A stretch of 64,000 nt of DNA, from assembly GCF_000720635.1 (NCBI RefSeq), contig NZ_JOCF01000018.1:1-64000 (forward strand). Direction: 5' to 3'. The DNA comes from Streptomyces sp. NRRL WC-3742 (lineage in GTDB: Bacteria; Actinomycetota; Actinomycetes; Streptomycetales; Streptomycetaceae). The notes under the pieces were generated by a model. That model searched no databases. It saw only the letters and a list, made by a program, of their open reading frames with translations, and was not told where the DNA came from. Below, piece after piece: positions 51,886-59,706 of this stretch (its first letter is position 1; the number at the start of each line of letters is the position of its first letter). The position numbers and the translations under genes are program-made.

Positions 51886-53103
51886 GTGCCCCGCCCCGAG
51901 GCATTGCCCCGCACCGTCCGCCTGCTCCTCCTCGCCCGGGTCGTGAACCGGCTCGGAGCCTTCTCCCTGCCCTTCCTCACCGCGCTGATCCGCACCGACC
52001 ACGGCGCGAGCCTCACCACCGCCGGACTGGTCACGGCCGCCTTCGGCCTGGCCACCATCCCCTCCCGGCTGGCCGGCGGACGCCTCGCCGACCGGATCGG
52101 CCGCCGCTCCACGATCGTGCTCGGCCTCTGCGGCTGCGCCCTCGCCCAGACGGCGATCGCCGCCTCCCGCTCACTCCCCTCGGCGGTCGCGGGCGCGGTG
52201 CTGCTCGGGCTCGCCTTCGAGCTGTACGAGCCGCCGAGCCAGGCCCTCGTCAGCGAAGCCGTACCGCCGCAGCACCGCGTGCGCGCGTTCAGCCTGTTCA
52301 GCGCGGCCATCGCCGCCGGGGCCATGGGCGCCGGACTGCTCGCCGCGCTGCTCGGCCGCTGGGACCTGCGGCTGCTCTTCCTCGCCGACGCCGCCACCTG
52401 CCTGGCCTGCGCCCTGCTGATCCGGCTCGCCCTCCCCCGGGACCGCCCCGCCTCCCGGCCCGCCGAAACGGCGCCGCCCATCCGGCCGCTGCGCGACCCG
52501 CGGTTGGTCAGCGTCCTGGCCACCGGCACCGCCTACGCCCTGATCAACCAGCAGACGGTGATGTCCCTGCCCCTGGCGCTCGCCCGCGAGGGGCGCCCCG
52601 CCGCCGACGCCGGGCTCCTGTTCACCGCCGCCGCGGCCACCACCGTCCTCGCCCAGCCCCTGACCCGGCTGCCCGCGATCGAGAGGCTGTCGACGCCCGC
52701 CGCCCTCGCCCTGGCCCACCTGCTCCTCGCGGCCGGGCTCACCGGCTACGCGCTCGCGCACTCCCTGCCCGCGCTGATCGCCGCCACCGCCGTGATGAGC
52801 CTCGGCGACCTGCTGGTCATCGGCCGCGCCTATGCCCTGGTCGCCGACCTCGCCCCCCCCGGCGCCGCCGGCCGCTACCTGGCCGTCTTCGGCACCAGCT
52901 GGGGCATCGCCGCCACCCTCGCCCCCGTCCTCGGCACCCAACTCCTCGCCCACGCCGGCACGACGGCGCTCTGGTCGACGTCGGCCGCGCTGTGCCTGCT
53001 GCTCGCCGCCGCCCACCTGAGAGTGACGCCCCGATCCCCCAACGAGCTTCCGGCACCGGGCCGTCGCCTTCCTTCCCCCCGGCCCACCGCGCACGACGGC
53101 TGA
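51886..53103 (+). CDS. MFS transporter
   Basis: 405 aa, 12 hydrophobic segments. MFS loop 2-3 motif GGRLADRIGRRSTIVLGLCG at about 65-84, and PPSQALVSEAVPPQHRVRAF between helices 4 and 5. Likely a proton-driven small-molecule exporter. Starts at GTG 51886. Divergent from the CGNR regulator. The C-terminus is Pro/Arg-rich and ends HDG within a 13-bp tandem repeat. Confidence 0.92.
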   Translation: MPRPEALPRTVRLLLLARVVNRLGAFSLPFLTALIRTDHGASLTTAGLVTAAFGLATIPSRLAGGRLADRIGRRSTIVLGLCGCALAQTAIAASRSLPSAVAGAVLLGLAFELYEPPSQALVSEAVPPQHRVRAFSLFSAAIAAGAMGAGLLAALLGRWDLRLLFLADAATCLACALLIRLALPRDRPASRPAETAPPIRPLRDPRLVSVLATGTAYALINQQTVMSLPLALAREGRPAADAGLLFTAAAATTVLAQPLTRLPAIERLSTPAALALAHLLLAAGLTGYALAHSLPALIAATAVMSLGDLLVIGRAYALVADLAPPGAAGRYLAVFGTSWGIAATLAPVLGTQLLAHAGTTALWSTSAALCLLLAAAHLRVTPRSPNELPAPGRRLPSPRPTAHDG

Positions 53104-53177
53104 GCACGACGGCTGAGCACGACGGCTGAGCACGACGGCTGAGCACGACGGCTGAGCACGACGGCTGAGCACGACGG
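53091..53177. repeat. 13-bp tandem repeat, six full copies, starting at the MFS stop
   Basis: GCACGACGGCTGA six times without mismatch (53091-53168) plus a partial copy to 53177. The first copy encodes the last codons and TGA of the MFS gene; the others repeat the stop in successive frames. Confidence 0.97.
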
Positions 53178-53218
53178 CGGCGGGCCCGGGCACCGAAGCG
53201 CCCGGGCCCGCCGCCGTC
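53173..53218. terminator. 19-bp hairpin between the convergent MFS and polA genes
   Basis: GACGGCGGCGGGCCCGGGC (53173-53191), loop ACCGAAGC, GCCCGGGCCCGCCGCCGTC (53200-53218). Perfect 19-bp stem, serving both genes. Confidence 0.9.
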
Positions 53219-53229
53219 ACACGGGCACG

Positions 53230-56007
53230 TCAGTGCGCGGCGACCTCCCAGTTCGCCCCCACGCCCACCGACACGTCCAGCGGCGCCCGCAGCGGGTACG
53301 CCCCCGCCATCTGCGCGCGCACGATCGCCTCGACGCCCTCGCGCTCGCCCGGGGCCAGTTCCAGCACGATTTCGTCGTGCACCTGCAGCAGCATCCGCGA
53401 CCTGAGCCCGGCGGCCCGCAGCGCCTCGTCCACCCGCAGCATCGCGATCTTGACGATGTCGGCGGCCGAGCCCTGGATGGGCGCGTTGAGCGCCATCCGC
53501 TCGGCCATCTCGCGGCGCTGGCGGTTGTCGCTGTTGAGGTCCGGCAGGTAGCGGCGGCGCCCGAGCAGGGTCTCGGTGTAGCCCGTCGCCCGGGCCTCCT
53601 CGACCACCCGGTGCAGGTACTCGCGCACGCCGCCGAAGCGCTCGAAGTAGGTGTCCATCAGGCCCTGCGCCTCGGCCGGCTTGATGCCGAGCTGCTGCGA
53701 GAGCCCGTACGCGGAGAGCCCGTACGCGAGGCCGTACGACATGGCCTTGATCTTGCGGCGCATCTCGGCGTCCACGGCCGCCCCGGGCACCTCGAAGACC
53801 TGGGAGGCGACGGTGGTGTGCAGGTCCTCGCCGGAGGCGAAGGCTTCGATGAGCGCCTCGTCCTCGGACAGGTGCGCCATGATGCGCAGTTCGATCTGCG
53901 AGTAGTCGGCGGTGAGCAGCGACTCGTAGCCCTCGCCGACGATGAAGGCGCGCCGGATGGCGCGGCCCTCCTCGGTGCGCACCGGGATGTTCTGCAGGTT
54001 CGGGTCCTGCGAGGAGAGGCGGCCGGTGGCGGCGACCATCTGGTTGAAGGTGGTGTGGATGCGCCCCTGCGGCGAGACGGTCTTGAGCAGGCCCTCGACG
54101 GTGGTGCGCAGCTTGGCCTGGTCGCGGTGGCGCAGCAGGATGACCGGCAGTTCGTTGTCGGTCTGGGTGGCGAGCCAGGTCAGGGCGTCGGCGTCGGTGG
54201 TGTAGCCGGTCTTGATCTTCTTGGTCTTGGGGAGGGCGAGTTCGCCGAAGAGGATCTCCTGGAGCTGCTTGGGCGAGCCGAGGTTGAACTCGTGGCCGGC
54301 GGCGGCGTGGGCCTCCTCGACGCAGCGCTGGATCTCGGCGGCGAACTGCGCCTCGATCGTGGTGAGCCAGTCGCGGTCGGCGGCGATGCCGTAGCGCTCC
54401 ATGCGGGCGAGCAGGGCGGCGATGGGCAGTTCCATGTCGCGCAGCAGCTCGGTGGCGCCGACCTCGGCGAGGCGGGTGTCGAACATCGCGGCGAGGTCGA
54501 GGACGGCGCGGGCCTGGAGCATGAGGGCCTGGGCGGCGGCCGTCCCGTCCTCCTCGGGGGCGTCGAAGGTGAGCTGGCCGCTCTCGGCGGCGGGGGCCGG
54601 GGCGAGGGAGCGGGCGAGGTACTCCTCGGCGAGCGCCTCCAGGGTGAAGGTGCGCCGGCCGGGCTTCTCCAGGTACGCGGCCAGCGCCGTGTCGGCGACG
54701 ACGCCCTCGATCGTCCAGCCGCGCTCGGCGAAGGCGCGCATGACCTGCTTGGCGATGTGCAGGGCCTTGGGGGCGGCCGGGTCGGCGAGCCAGGCGGCGA
54801 AGGCCCGCTCGTCCTCCTCGGCGAGCTGCGCCGGGTCGAACCAGGCGGCGGACTCCCCTGCGGCGAGGGCGACTTCGGTGACCTCGCCGCTGCCGAGGGC
54901 CCACGCGTAGACGGCGGCGAGGGCGACGGTGGTCTTGCCGTCGGTGCCGTGCTCGCGCAGCCAGGAGGCCAGGGTGCCGGGGTCGGTGAGGAGTTCGCCG
55001 TCGACCTCGACACCGGGGGCGAGCTCGACCTCCTCCTCGGCCGCGCCGGTCGGGTCGACGCCGAAGACGCGGTCGCGGAAGTTGGCGTTGCGGAACTCCA
55101 GGGACTCCATCAGCGTGCCGACGGCGCCCTTGTCGAACGCCTTGCGCTCCAGGTCGTCGACGCCGAGGGGGAGTTCGACGTCGCGGACGAGCTCGGTGAG
55201 CATCCGGTTGCGCTTGACGGAGTCGAGGTTGTCGCGCAGCTTCTCGCCGATCTTGCCCTTCACCTCGTCGGCGCGGGCGACGAGTTCCTCGAAGGAGCCG
55301 AACTGGTTGACCCACTTGGCGGCGGTCTTCTCGCCGACGCCGGGGATGCCGGGCAGGTTGTCGGACGGGTCGCCGCGCAGGGCGGCGAGGTCCGGGTACT
55401 GGTTCGGGGTGACGCCGTACTTCTCGGCGACCTTCTCCGGGGTGTAGCGGGTGAGCTCGGAGACGCCCTTGGTCGGATAGAGGACGGTGACGTGGTCGGT
55501 GACCAGCTGGAGCGAGTCCCGGTCGCCGGTGACGATCTGGACCTCGAAGCCGGACGCCTCGGCGGCGGTGGCGAGGGTGGCGATGATGTCGTCGGCCTCG
55601 AAGCCCTCGACGGTGAGCCGGGGGATGTGCATGGCGTCGAGCAGTTCGCCGATCAGGCCGATCTGGCTGCGGAACTCGTCCGGCGTCTTGGCGCGGTTGG
55701 CCTTGTAGTCGGGGAACTCGGCGGAGCGGAACGTCTGCCGGGAGAGGTCGAAGGCGACCGCGAGGTGGGTGGGCTGCTCGTCGCGGACGGTGTTGGCGAG
55801 CATCGAGGCGAAGCCGTAGACCGCGTTGGTCGGCTGGCCGGTGGAGGTGTTGAAGTTCTCCACGGGCAGTGCGTAGAAGGCCCGGTAGGCCATCGAGTGC
55901 CCGTCGAGCAGCATCAGCCGGGGCCGCCGGCCGGCCTCGCCGCCACCCGCCGCGCCCTTGTCCGTACTCTGCGTAGCCACGTCAACGTCCGTTCCTGCCG
56001 ATTCCAC
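53230..56007 (-). CDS. polA: DNA polymerase I
   Basis: 925 aa. 5' nuclease domain (1-330) with GFEADDIIATLATAAEASGF and GDPSDNLPGIPGVGEKTAAK; polymerase motifs A LLTADYSQIELRIMAHLS, B RRKIKAMSYGLAYGLSAYGL and C LLQVHDEIVLELA. In the middle domain the 3'-5' exonuclease acid pair is absent (the strand reads TTVALAAVYAWALG instead of a D-x-E), so it lacks proofreading, as in other actinomycetes. Excision repair and Okazaki fragment processing. GTG at 56007; the first ~30 residues are poorly conserved and a later start is possible. Confidence 0.96.
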   Translation of the reverse strand: MESAGTDVDVATQSTDKGAAGGGEAGRRPRLMLLDGHSMAYRAFYALPVENFNTSTGQPTNAVYGFASMLANTVRDEQPTHLAVAFDLSRQTFRSAEFPDYKANRAKTPDEFRSQIGLIGELLDAMHIPRLTVEGFEADDIIATLATAAEASGFEVQIVTGDRDSLQLVTDHVTVLYPTKGVSELTRYTPEKVAEKYGVTPNQYPDLAALRGDPSDNLPGIPGVGEKTAAKWVNQFGSFEELVARADEVKGKIGEKLRDNLDSVKRNRMLTELVRDVELPLGVDDLERKAFDKGAVGTLMESLEFRNANFRDRVFGVDPTGAAEEEVELAPGVEVDGELLTDPGTLASWLREHGTDGKTTVALAAVYAWALGSGEVTEVALAAGESAAWFDPAQLAEEDERAFAAWLADPAAPKALHIAKQVMRAFAERGWTIEGVVADTALAAYLEKPGRRTFTLEALAEEYLARSLAPAPAAESGQLTFDAPEEDGTAAAQALMLQARAVLDLAAMFDTRLAEVGATELLRDMELPIAALLARMERYGIAADRDWLTTIEAQFAAEIQRCVEEAHAAAGHEFNLGSPKQLQEILFGELALPKTKKIKTGYTTDADALTWLATQTDNELPVILLRHRDQAKLRTTVEGLLKTVSPQGRIHTTFNQMVAATGRLSSQDPNLQNIPVRTEEGRAIRRAFIVGEGYESLLTADYSQIELRIMAHLSEDEALIEAFASGEDLHTTVASQVFEVPGAAVDAEMRRKIKAMSYGLAYGLSAYGLSQQLGIKPAEAQGLMDTYFERFGGVREYLHRVVEEARATGYTETLLGRRRYLPDLNSDNRQRREMAERMALNAPIQGSAADIVKIAMLRVDEALRAAGLRSRMLLQVHDEIVLELAPGEREGVEAIVRAQMAGAYPLRAPLDVSVGVGANWEVAAH

Positions 56008-56191
56008 TACCGGCCACCGATCCTATGGCCCGGCACCGACAAAAGGGGCGCCGCGTCAACGGCCCGCGCCGCCGCCCCAGCAGGGCGCGAGCGGCACGCC
56101 AGCCGCGCGGGACGGCCGCTACCGCCCAGTAGGCCGGTCGTACGATCACAGGCAGCACGATGATGTGACCCCCCAGCGGCAGGAGTTCCCC

Positions 56192-56668
56192 ATGACCGAC
56201 GCGACCCGCGACACCGCACCCGACACCGCGCCCGTCCTGAACGTCCCGCAGGACGTCCTCGACCACTTCGCCAAGCTCGGCGTGAGCCCGGAGACGTTCT
56301 CCGGCGGCCACCTCGGCGAGAAGCTCGGCATCCGGATCGTCGAGGCGTCCGGCGACCGCGTGGTCGGCACCATGCCGGTGGAGGGCAACCAGCAGCCGTA
56401 CGGGCTGCTGCACGGCGGCGCCTCGGCCGCGCTGGCCGAGACGCTGGGCTCGATCGGCGCGATGCTGCACGCCGGGCCGGGCCGGTACGCGGTGGGCGTG
56501 GACCTCAACGCCACCCACCACCGCTCGGCCACCTCCGGGCTGGTCACCGGCGTCGCCACGGCGGTGTTCAAGGGCCGCACGGCGGCGACGTACGAGATCG
56601 CGATCACGGACGACACCGGCAAGCGGATCACCAGCTGCCGGCTGACCTGCATGCTGCGCGACCTGTAG
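56192..56668 (+). CDS. PaaI-type hotdog-fold thioesterase
   Basis: 158 aa acyl-CoA thioesterase. GGHLGEKLGIRIVEASGDRVVGTMPVEGNQQPYGLLHGGASAALAETLGSIGA in parts: NQQPYGLLHGGASAALAETL is the catalytic segment with the Asn/Asp and Glu positions, and VDLNATHHRSATSG follows. AGGAG lies six bases before ATG 56192. Conserved next to polA in Streptomyces. Substrate unknown (phenylacetyl-CoA in the PaaI prototype). Confidence 0.9.
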   Translation: MTDATRDTAPDTAPVLNVPQDVLDHFAKLGVSPETFSGGHLGEKLGIRIVEASGDRVVGTMPVEGNQQPYGLLHGGASAALAETLGSIGAMLHAGPGRYAVGVDLNATHHRSATSGLVTGVATAVFKGRTAATYEIAITDDTGKRITSCRLTCMLRDL

Positions 56669-56740
56669 GACCGGCCGGGTCAACGCGACCCGCCGGATCA
56701 ACGCGACCGGCCGGATCAACGCGACCGGCCGAACCGACGA
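56669..56740. repeat. 18-bp tandem repeat x4 directly after the thioesterase stop
   Basis: GACCGGCCGGGTCAACGC, GACCCGCCGGATCAACGC, GACCGGCCGGATCAACGC and GACCGGCCGAACCGACGA, starting immediately after the TAG. Here the unit is a multiple of three but excludes the stop codon. Confidence 0.92.
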
Positions 56741-57351
56741 GACCGACGGGACCCCGTAGGACGCACCCCTTCCGCACACAACGTCCCCACGGCTGACGCG
56801 AGTTCAGCCAAGACGAAGTCAAATCCCTTGACCGCCCCCTTGTTTGACCACACCCACCCCTGGGCAGGCGTTGGTCTGGACGAGGGGGCGCTGTCGCGTC
56901 CGGGCCGATTCACGCGACCGTAACGCTATGTAACAAGTAGGACGTCCACGTAACCCGCAGTTCCGAGGCCGGAAAGCGACCCGGAACTCCCCGTCCGCAC
57001 TCCCACCGTCCGGAATACGGATGTGCACGGTCGAAACCAGCACACCGGACACCGGCGTCCGATTATCGGCGCTGCCAGCTGCACCCCATGTTTACGGGCC
57101 TTACATCGCTTTACCAGCGCGGAAACACCCGGCTGTTCCGGATCGATCAAGCCGCATTGTCCACATGCTGAGAAAAATGCTCCGTGTGCTCATAACAAGA
57201 GAATCACAGCATTCCCGCAGCACTGCCCGAGTCGCCTGACGCCATCTAGAGTCACGGCCAGTCACCGCGCCAATCGATCTGGGCTCTGCCCTCCGCGCAT
57301 CCCGGCACCCGCCAGTCAGGCGCGGCGCCTCCCGAACCGAAGGGGACCCTC
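56741..57351. other. Leader region upstream of the liv operon, no gene seen
   Basis: About 610 bases with somewhat lower GC than neighbours. It holds several TTGAC-like elements (56839, 56855), a TATGTA near 56927 and, closest to livJ, CTGCCC - 18 bases - TAGAGT (57246-57251), which would give a ~95-base leader. ORFs here lack codon bias. Conserved RNA structure cannot be judged from one sequence. Confidence 0.5.
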
Positions 57352-58587
57352 GTGCGTCATCGTGCAGCAGTTGTCGTGAGCATTGCCGTCATCGGCGCCC
57401 TCAGCCTCAGCGCGTGCGGCTCCCGTGGCGAGAAGAAGGACAGCGCCGGCGGCAAGGACAACAACGCCGCCACCACCACCGTCGTCATCGGCGTCGACGC
57501 CCCCCTCAGCGGTGACCTCTCCGCCCTCGGCCTCGGCATCAGGAACTCCGTCGAGCTCGCCGTCAAGAAGGCCAACTCCACCAACGAGGTCCCCGGCGTC
57601 AAGTTCGAGATCAAGGCCCTCGACGACACGGGCAAGCCCGCCCCCGGCCAGCAGAACGCCACCCAGCTCACCGCCGACGACAAGGTCCTCGGCGTCGTCG
57701 GCCCCCTCAACTCCAGCGTCGCCCAGTCGATGCAGCAGATCTTCGACGACAAGAACCTCGTCGAGATCTCCCCCGCCAACACCGGCGTCGCCCTCAGCCA
57801 GGGCGAGAAGTGGGCCAGCGGCGACAAGAAGCGCCCCTTCAAGTCCTACTTCCGCACCGCCACCACCGACGCCGTCCAGGGCCCCTTCGCCGCCCAGTAC
57901 CTCTACACCGACGCCAAGAAGACCAAGGTCTTCCTCATCGACGACCAGAAGACCTACGGCGCCGGCCTCGCCGCCACCTTCAAGAGCGAGTTCACCAAGC
58001 TCGGCGGCACCATCGTCGGCGCGCAGCACGTCAACCCCGACGACCGCGACTTCGCCGCCATCGTCACCCAGGTCAAGAGCTCCGGCGCCGACGCCGTCTA
58101 CTACGGCGGCGAGTACCCCGCCGCCGGCCCGCTCTCCCTCCAGCTCAAGGACGCCGGCGTCGCCATCCCCGTCATGGGCGGCGACGGCATGCAGAGCGGC
58201 GACTACATCAAGCTCAACCCCAAGTCCCAGGGCGACCTCGCCACCGCCGTCGGCCTGCCCGTCGAATCCCTGCCCACCGCCAAGCAGTTCATCGACGACT
58301 ACAAGGCGGCCGGCTACAAGGACGCCTACGAGACCTACGGCGGCTACTCCTACGACAGCGCCTGGGCCATCATCCAGGGCGTCAAGAAGGTCAAGGCCGA
58401 CGGCAAGCTCGGCGACAGCAAGGCCCGCGAGCTCGTCCGCGACGCCGTCCAGGGCGTCTCCTTCGACGGCGTCACCGGCAAGGTCTCCTTCGACGAGTTC
58501 GGCGACACCACCAACAAGCAGCTGACCGTCTACACGGTCAAGGACAGCAAGTGGGCCGTCGAGAAGTCCGGCACCTTCAAGGGCTGA
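57352..58587 (+). CDS. livJ: Branched-chain amino acid ABC transporter substrate-binding lipoprotein
   Basis: 411 aa. Lipobox LSLSAC with Cys22, linker, then a Leu/Ile/Val-binding-type fold: VVIGVDAPLSGDLSALGLGI, VKFEIKALDDTGKPAPGQQN, GVVGPLNSSVAQSMQQIF, SPANTGVALSQG, DAVYYGGEYPAAGPLSLQLK, and YETYGGYSYDSAWAIIQGVK. Captures branched-chain amino acids outside the cell for LivHMGF. GTG with AAGGGGA upstream. First gene of the operon; 189 bases to livH. Confidence 0.95.
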   Translation: MRHRAAVVVSIAVIGALSLSACGSRGEKKDSAGGKDNNAATTTVVIGVDAPLSGDLSALGLGIRNSVELAVKKANSTNEVPGVKFEIKALDDTGKPAPGQQNATQLTADDKVLGVVGPLNSSVAQSMQQIFDDKNLVEISPANTGVALSQGEKWASGDKKRPFKSYFRTATTDAVQGPFAAQYLYTDAKKTKVFLIDDQKTYGAGLAATFKSEFTKLGGTIVGAQHVNPDDRDFAAIVTQVKSSGADAVYYGGEYPAAGPLSLQLKDAGVAIPVMGGDGMQSGDYIKLNPKSQGDLATAVGLPVESLPTAKQFIDDYKAAGYKDAYETYGGYSYDSAWAIIQGVKKVKADGKLGDSKARELVRDAVQGVSFDGVTGKVSFDEFGDTTNKQLTVYTVKDSKWAVEKSGTFKG

Positions 58588-58776
58588 CCCACCGCCCCGG
58601 GCCGAACGCCCGCCGGAACCCGGAACGGAACACCCGGCACCCGGCACCCGAACCAGCCGGCCCGAACCACCCAGCACCTGAAGCACCGAGCGCGCGGGGG
58701 CCCCACGAGTGCCCCCGCGCGCCCCCACATCCACCACCCACGCGGACACCCCCGAACGCACTACGGAGGCCCAGCG

Positions 58777-59706
58777 GTGCACGACCTACCGCAGCAGCTG
58801 GCCAACGGCCTGATCCTCGGCGCCCTCTACGGACTCGTCGCGATCGGCTACACGATGGTCTACGGCATCGTCCAGCTCATCAACTTCGCCCACGGCGAGA
58901 TCGTCATGGTCGGCGGCTTCGGCGCCCTGACCGCCTACCTCTCCCTCCCCGGCGGCACCACCCTCTGGCTGGCCATCCCGCTGATGCTCATCGCCGGCAT
59001 CCTGGTCTCCACCCTCACCGCCGTCGCCGCCGAGCGCTTCGCCTACCGGCCCCTGCGCAGCGCCCCCCGGCTGGCCCCCCTCATCACCGCCATCGGGCTG
59101 TCCATCTTCCTGCAGCAACTCGTCTTCTCCTTCTACCCGGACGCCAAGAAGGCCCGCGTCTTCCCCAAGATCCCCGGCGACCCCTTCACCCTCGGCTCCG
59201 TCACCATCCAGCGCAGCGACCTCTTCCTCATCATCGCCGCGCCCCTGTGCATGCTCGCCCTCGGCTGGTTCGTCAACCGCACCCGCTCCGGCCGCGCCAT
59301 GCAGGCCACCAGCCAGGACCCCGACACCGCCAAGCTCATGGGCATCGACACCGACCGCATCATCGTCATGGCCTTCGCCATCGGCGCCGCGTTCGCCGCC
59401 GTCGCCGCCGTCGCCTACGGCCTGCGCACCGGCCAGGTCGACTTCCGCATGGGCTTCATCCTCGGACTCAAAGCCTTCACCGCCGCCGTCCTCGGCGGCA
59501 TCGGCAACATCTACGGAGCCATGCTCGGCGGCCTCACCCTCGGCGTCGCCGAAGCCCTCGCCTCCGGCTACGTCCAGGACATCCCCGGCATGCACCTCTT
59601 CGGCGGCGGCGTCTGGAAGGACGTGTGGGCCTTCGTACTCCTCATCGTCGTCCTCCTCGTCCGGCCCCAGGGCCTGCTCGGCGAGCGCGTCGCGGACAGG
59701 GCGTGA
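58777..59706 (+). CDS. livH: Branched-chain amino acid ABC transporter permease LivH
   Basis: 309 aa, LivH type: N-terminal LPQQLANGLILGALYGLVAI, GYTMVYGIVQLINFAHGEIV, then helices and the coupling loop TSQDPDTAKLMGIDTDRIIV and GFILGLKAFTAAVLGGIGNI. GTG start after CGGAGG. The stop overlaps the GTG of livM (GTGA). Confidence 0.96.
   Translation: MHDLPQQLANGLILGALYGLVAIGYTMVYGIVQLINFAHGEIVMVGGFGALTAYLSLPGGTTLWLAIPLMLIAGILVSTLTAVAAERFAYRPLRSAPRLAPLITAIGLSIFLQQLVFSFYPDAKKARVFPKIPGDPFTLGSVTIQRSDLFLIIAAPLCMLALGWFVNRTRSGRAMQATSQDPDTAKLMGIDTDRIIVMAFAIGAAFAAVAAVAYGLRTGQVDFRMGFILGLKAFTAAVLGGIGNIYGAMLGGLTLGVAEALASGYVQDIPGMHLFGGGVWKDVWAFVLLIVVLLVRPQGLLGERVADRA

Noticed and set aside
12471..53177. CRISPR array as an explanation of the tandem repeats
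   Set aside because: Units are contiguous without unique spacers, far shorter than CRISPR repeats, and no cas genes are present.
57021..57239. 72-codon plus-strand ORF upstream of livJ
   Set aside because: No ribosome binding site, weak GC3 bias and no similarity recognised; left as noncoding leader.
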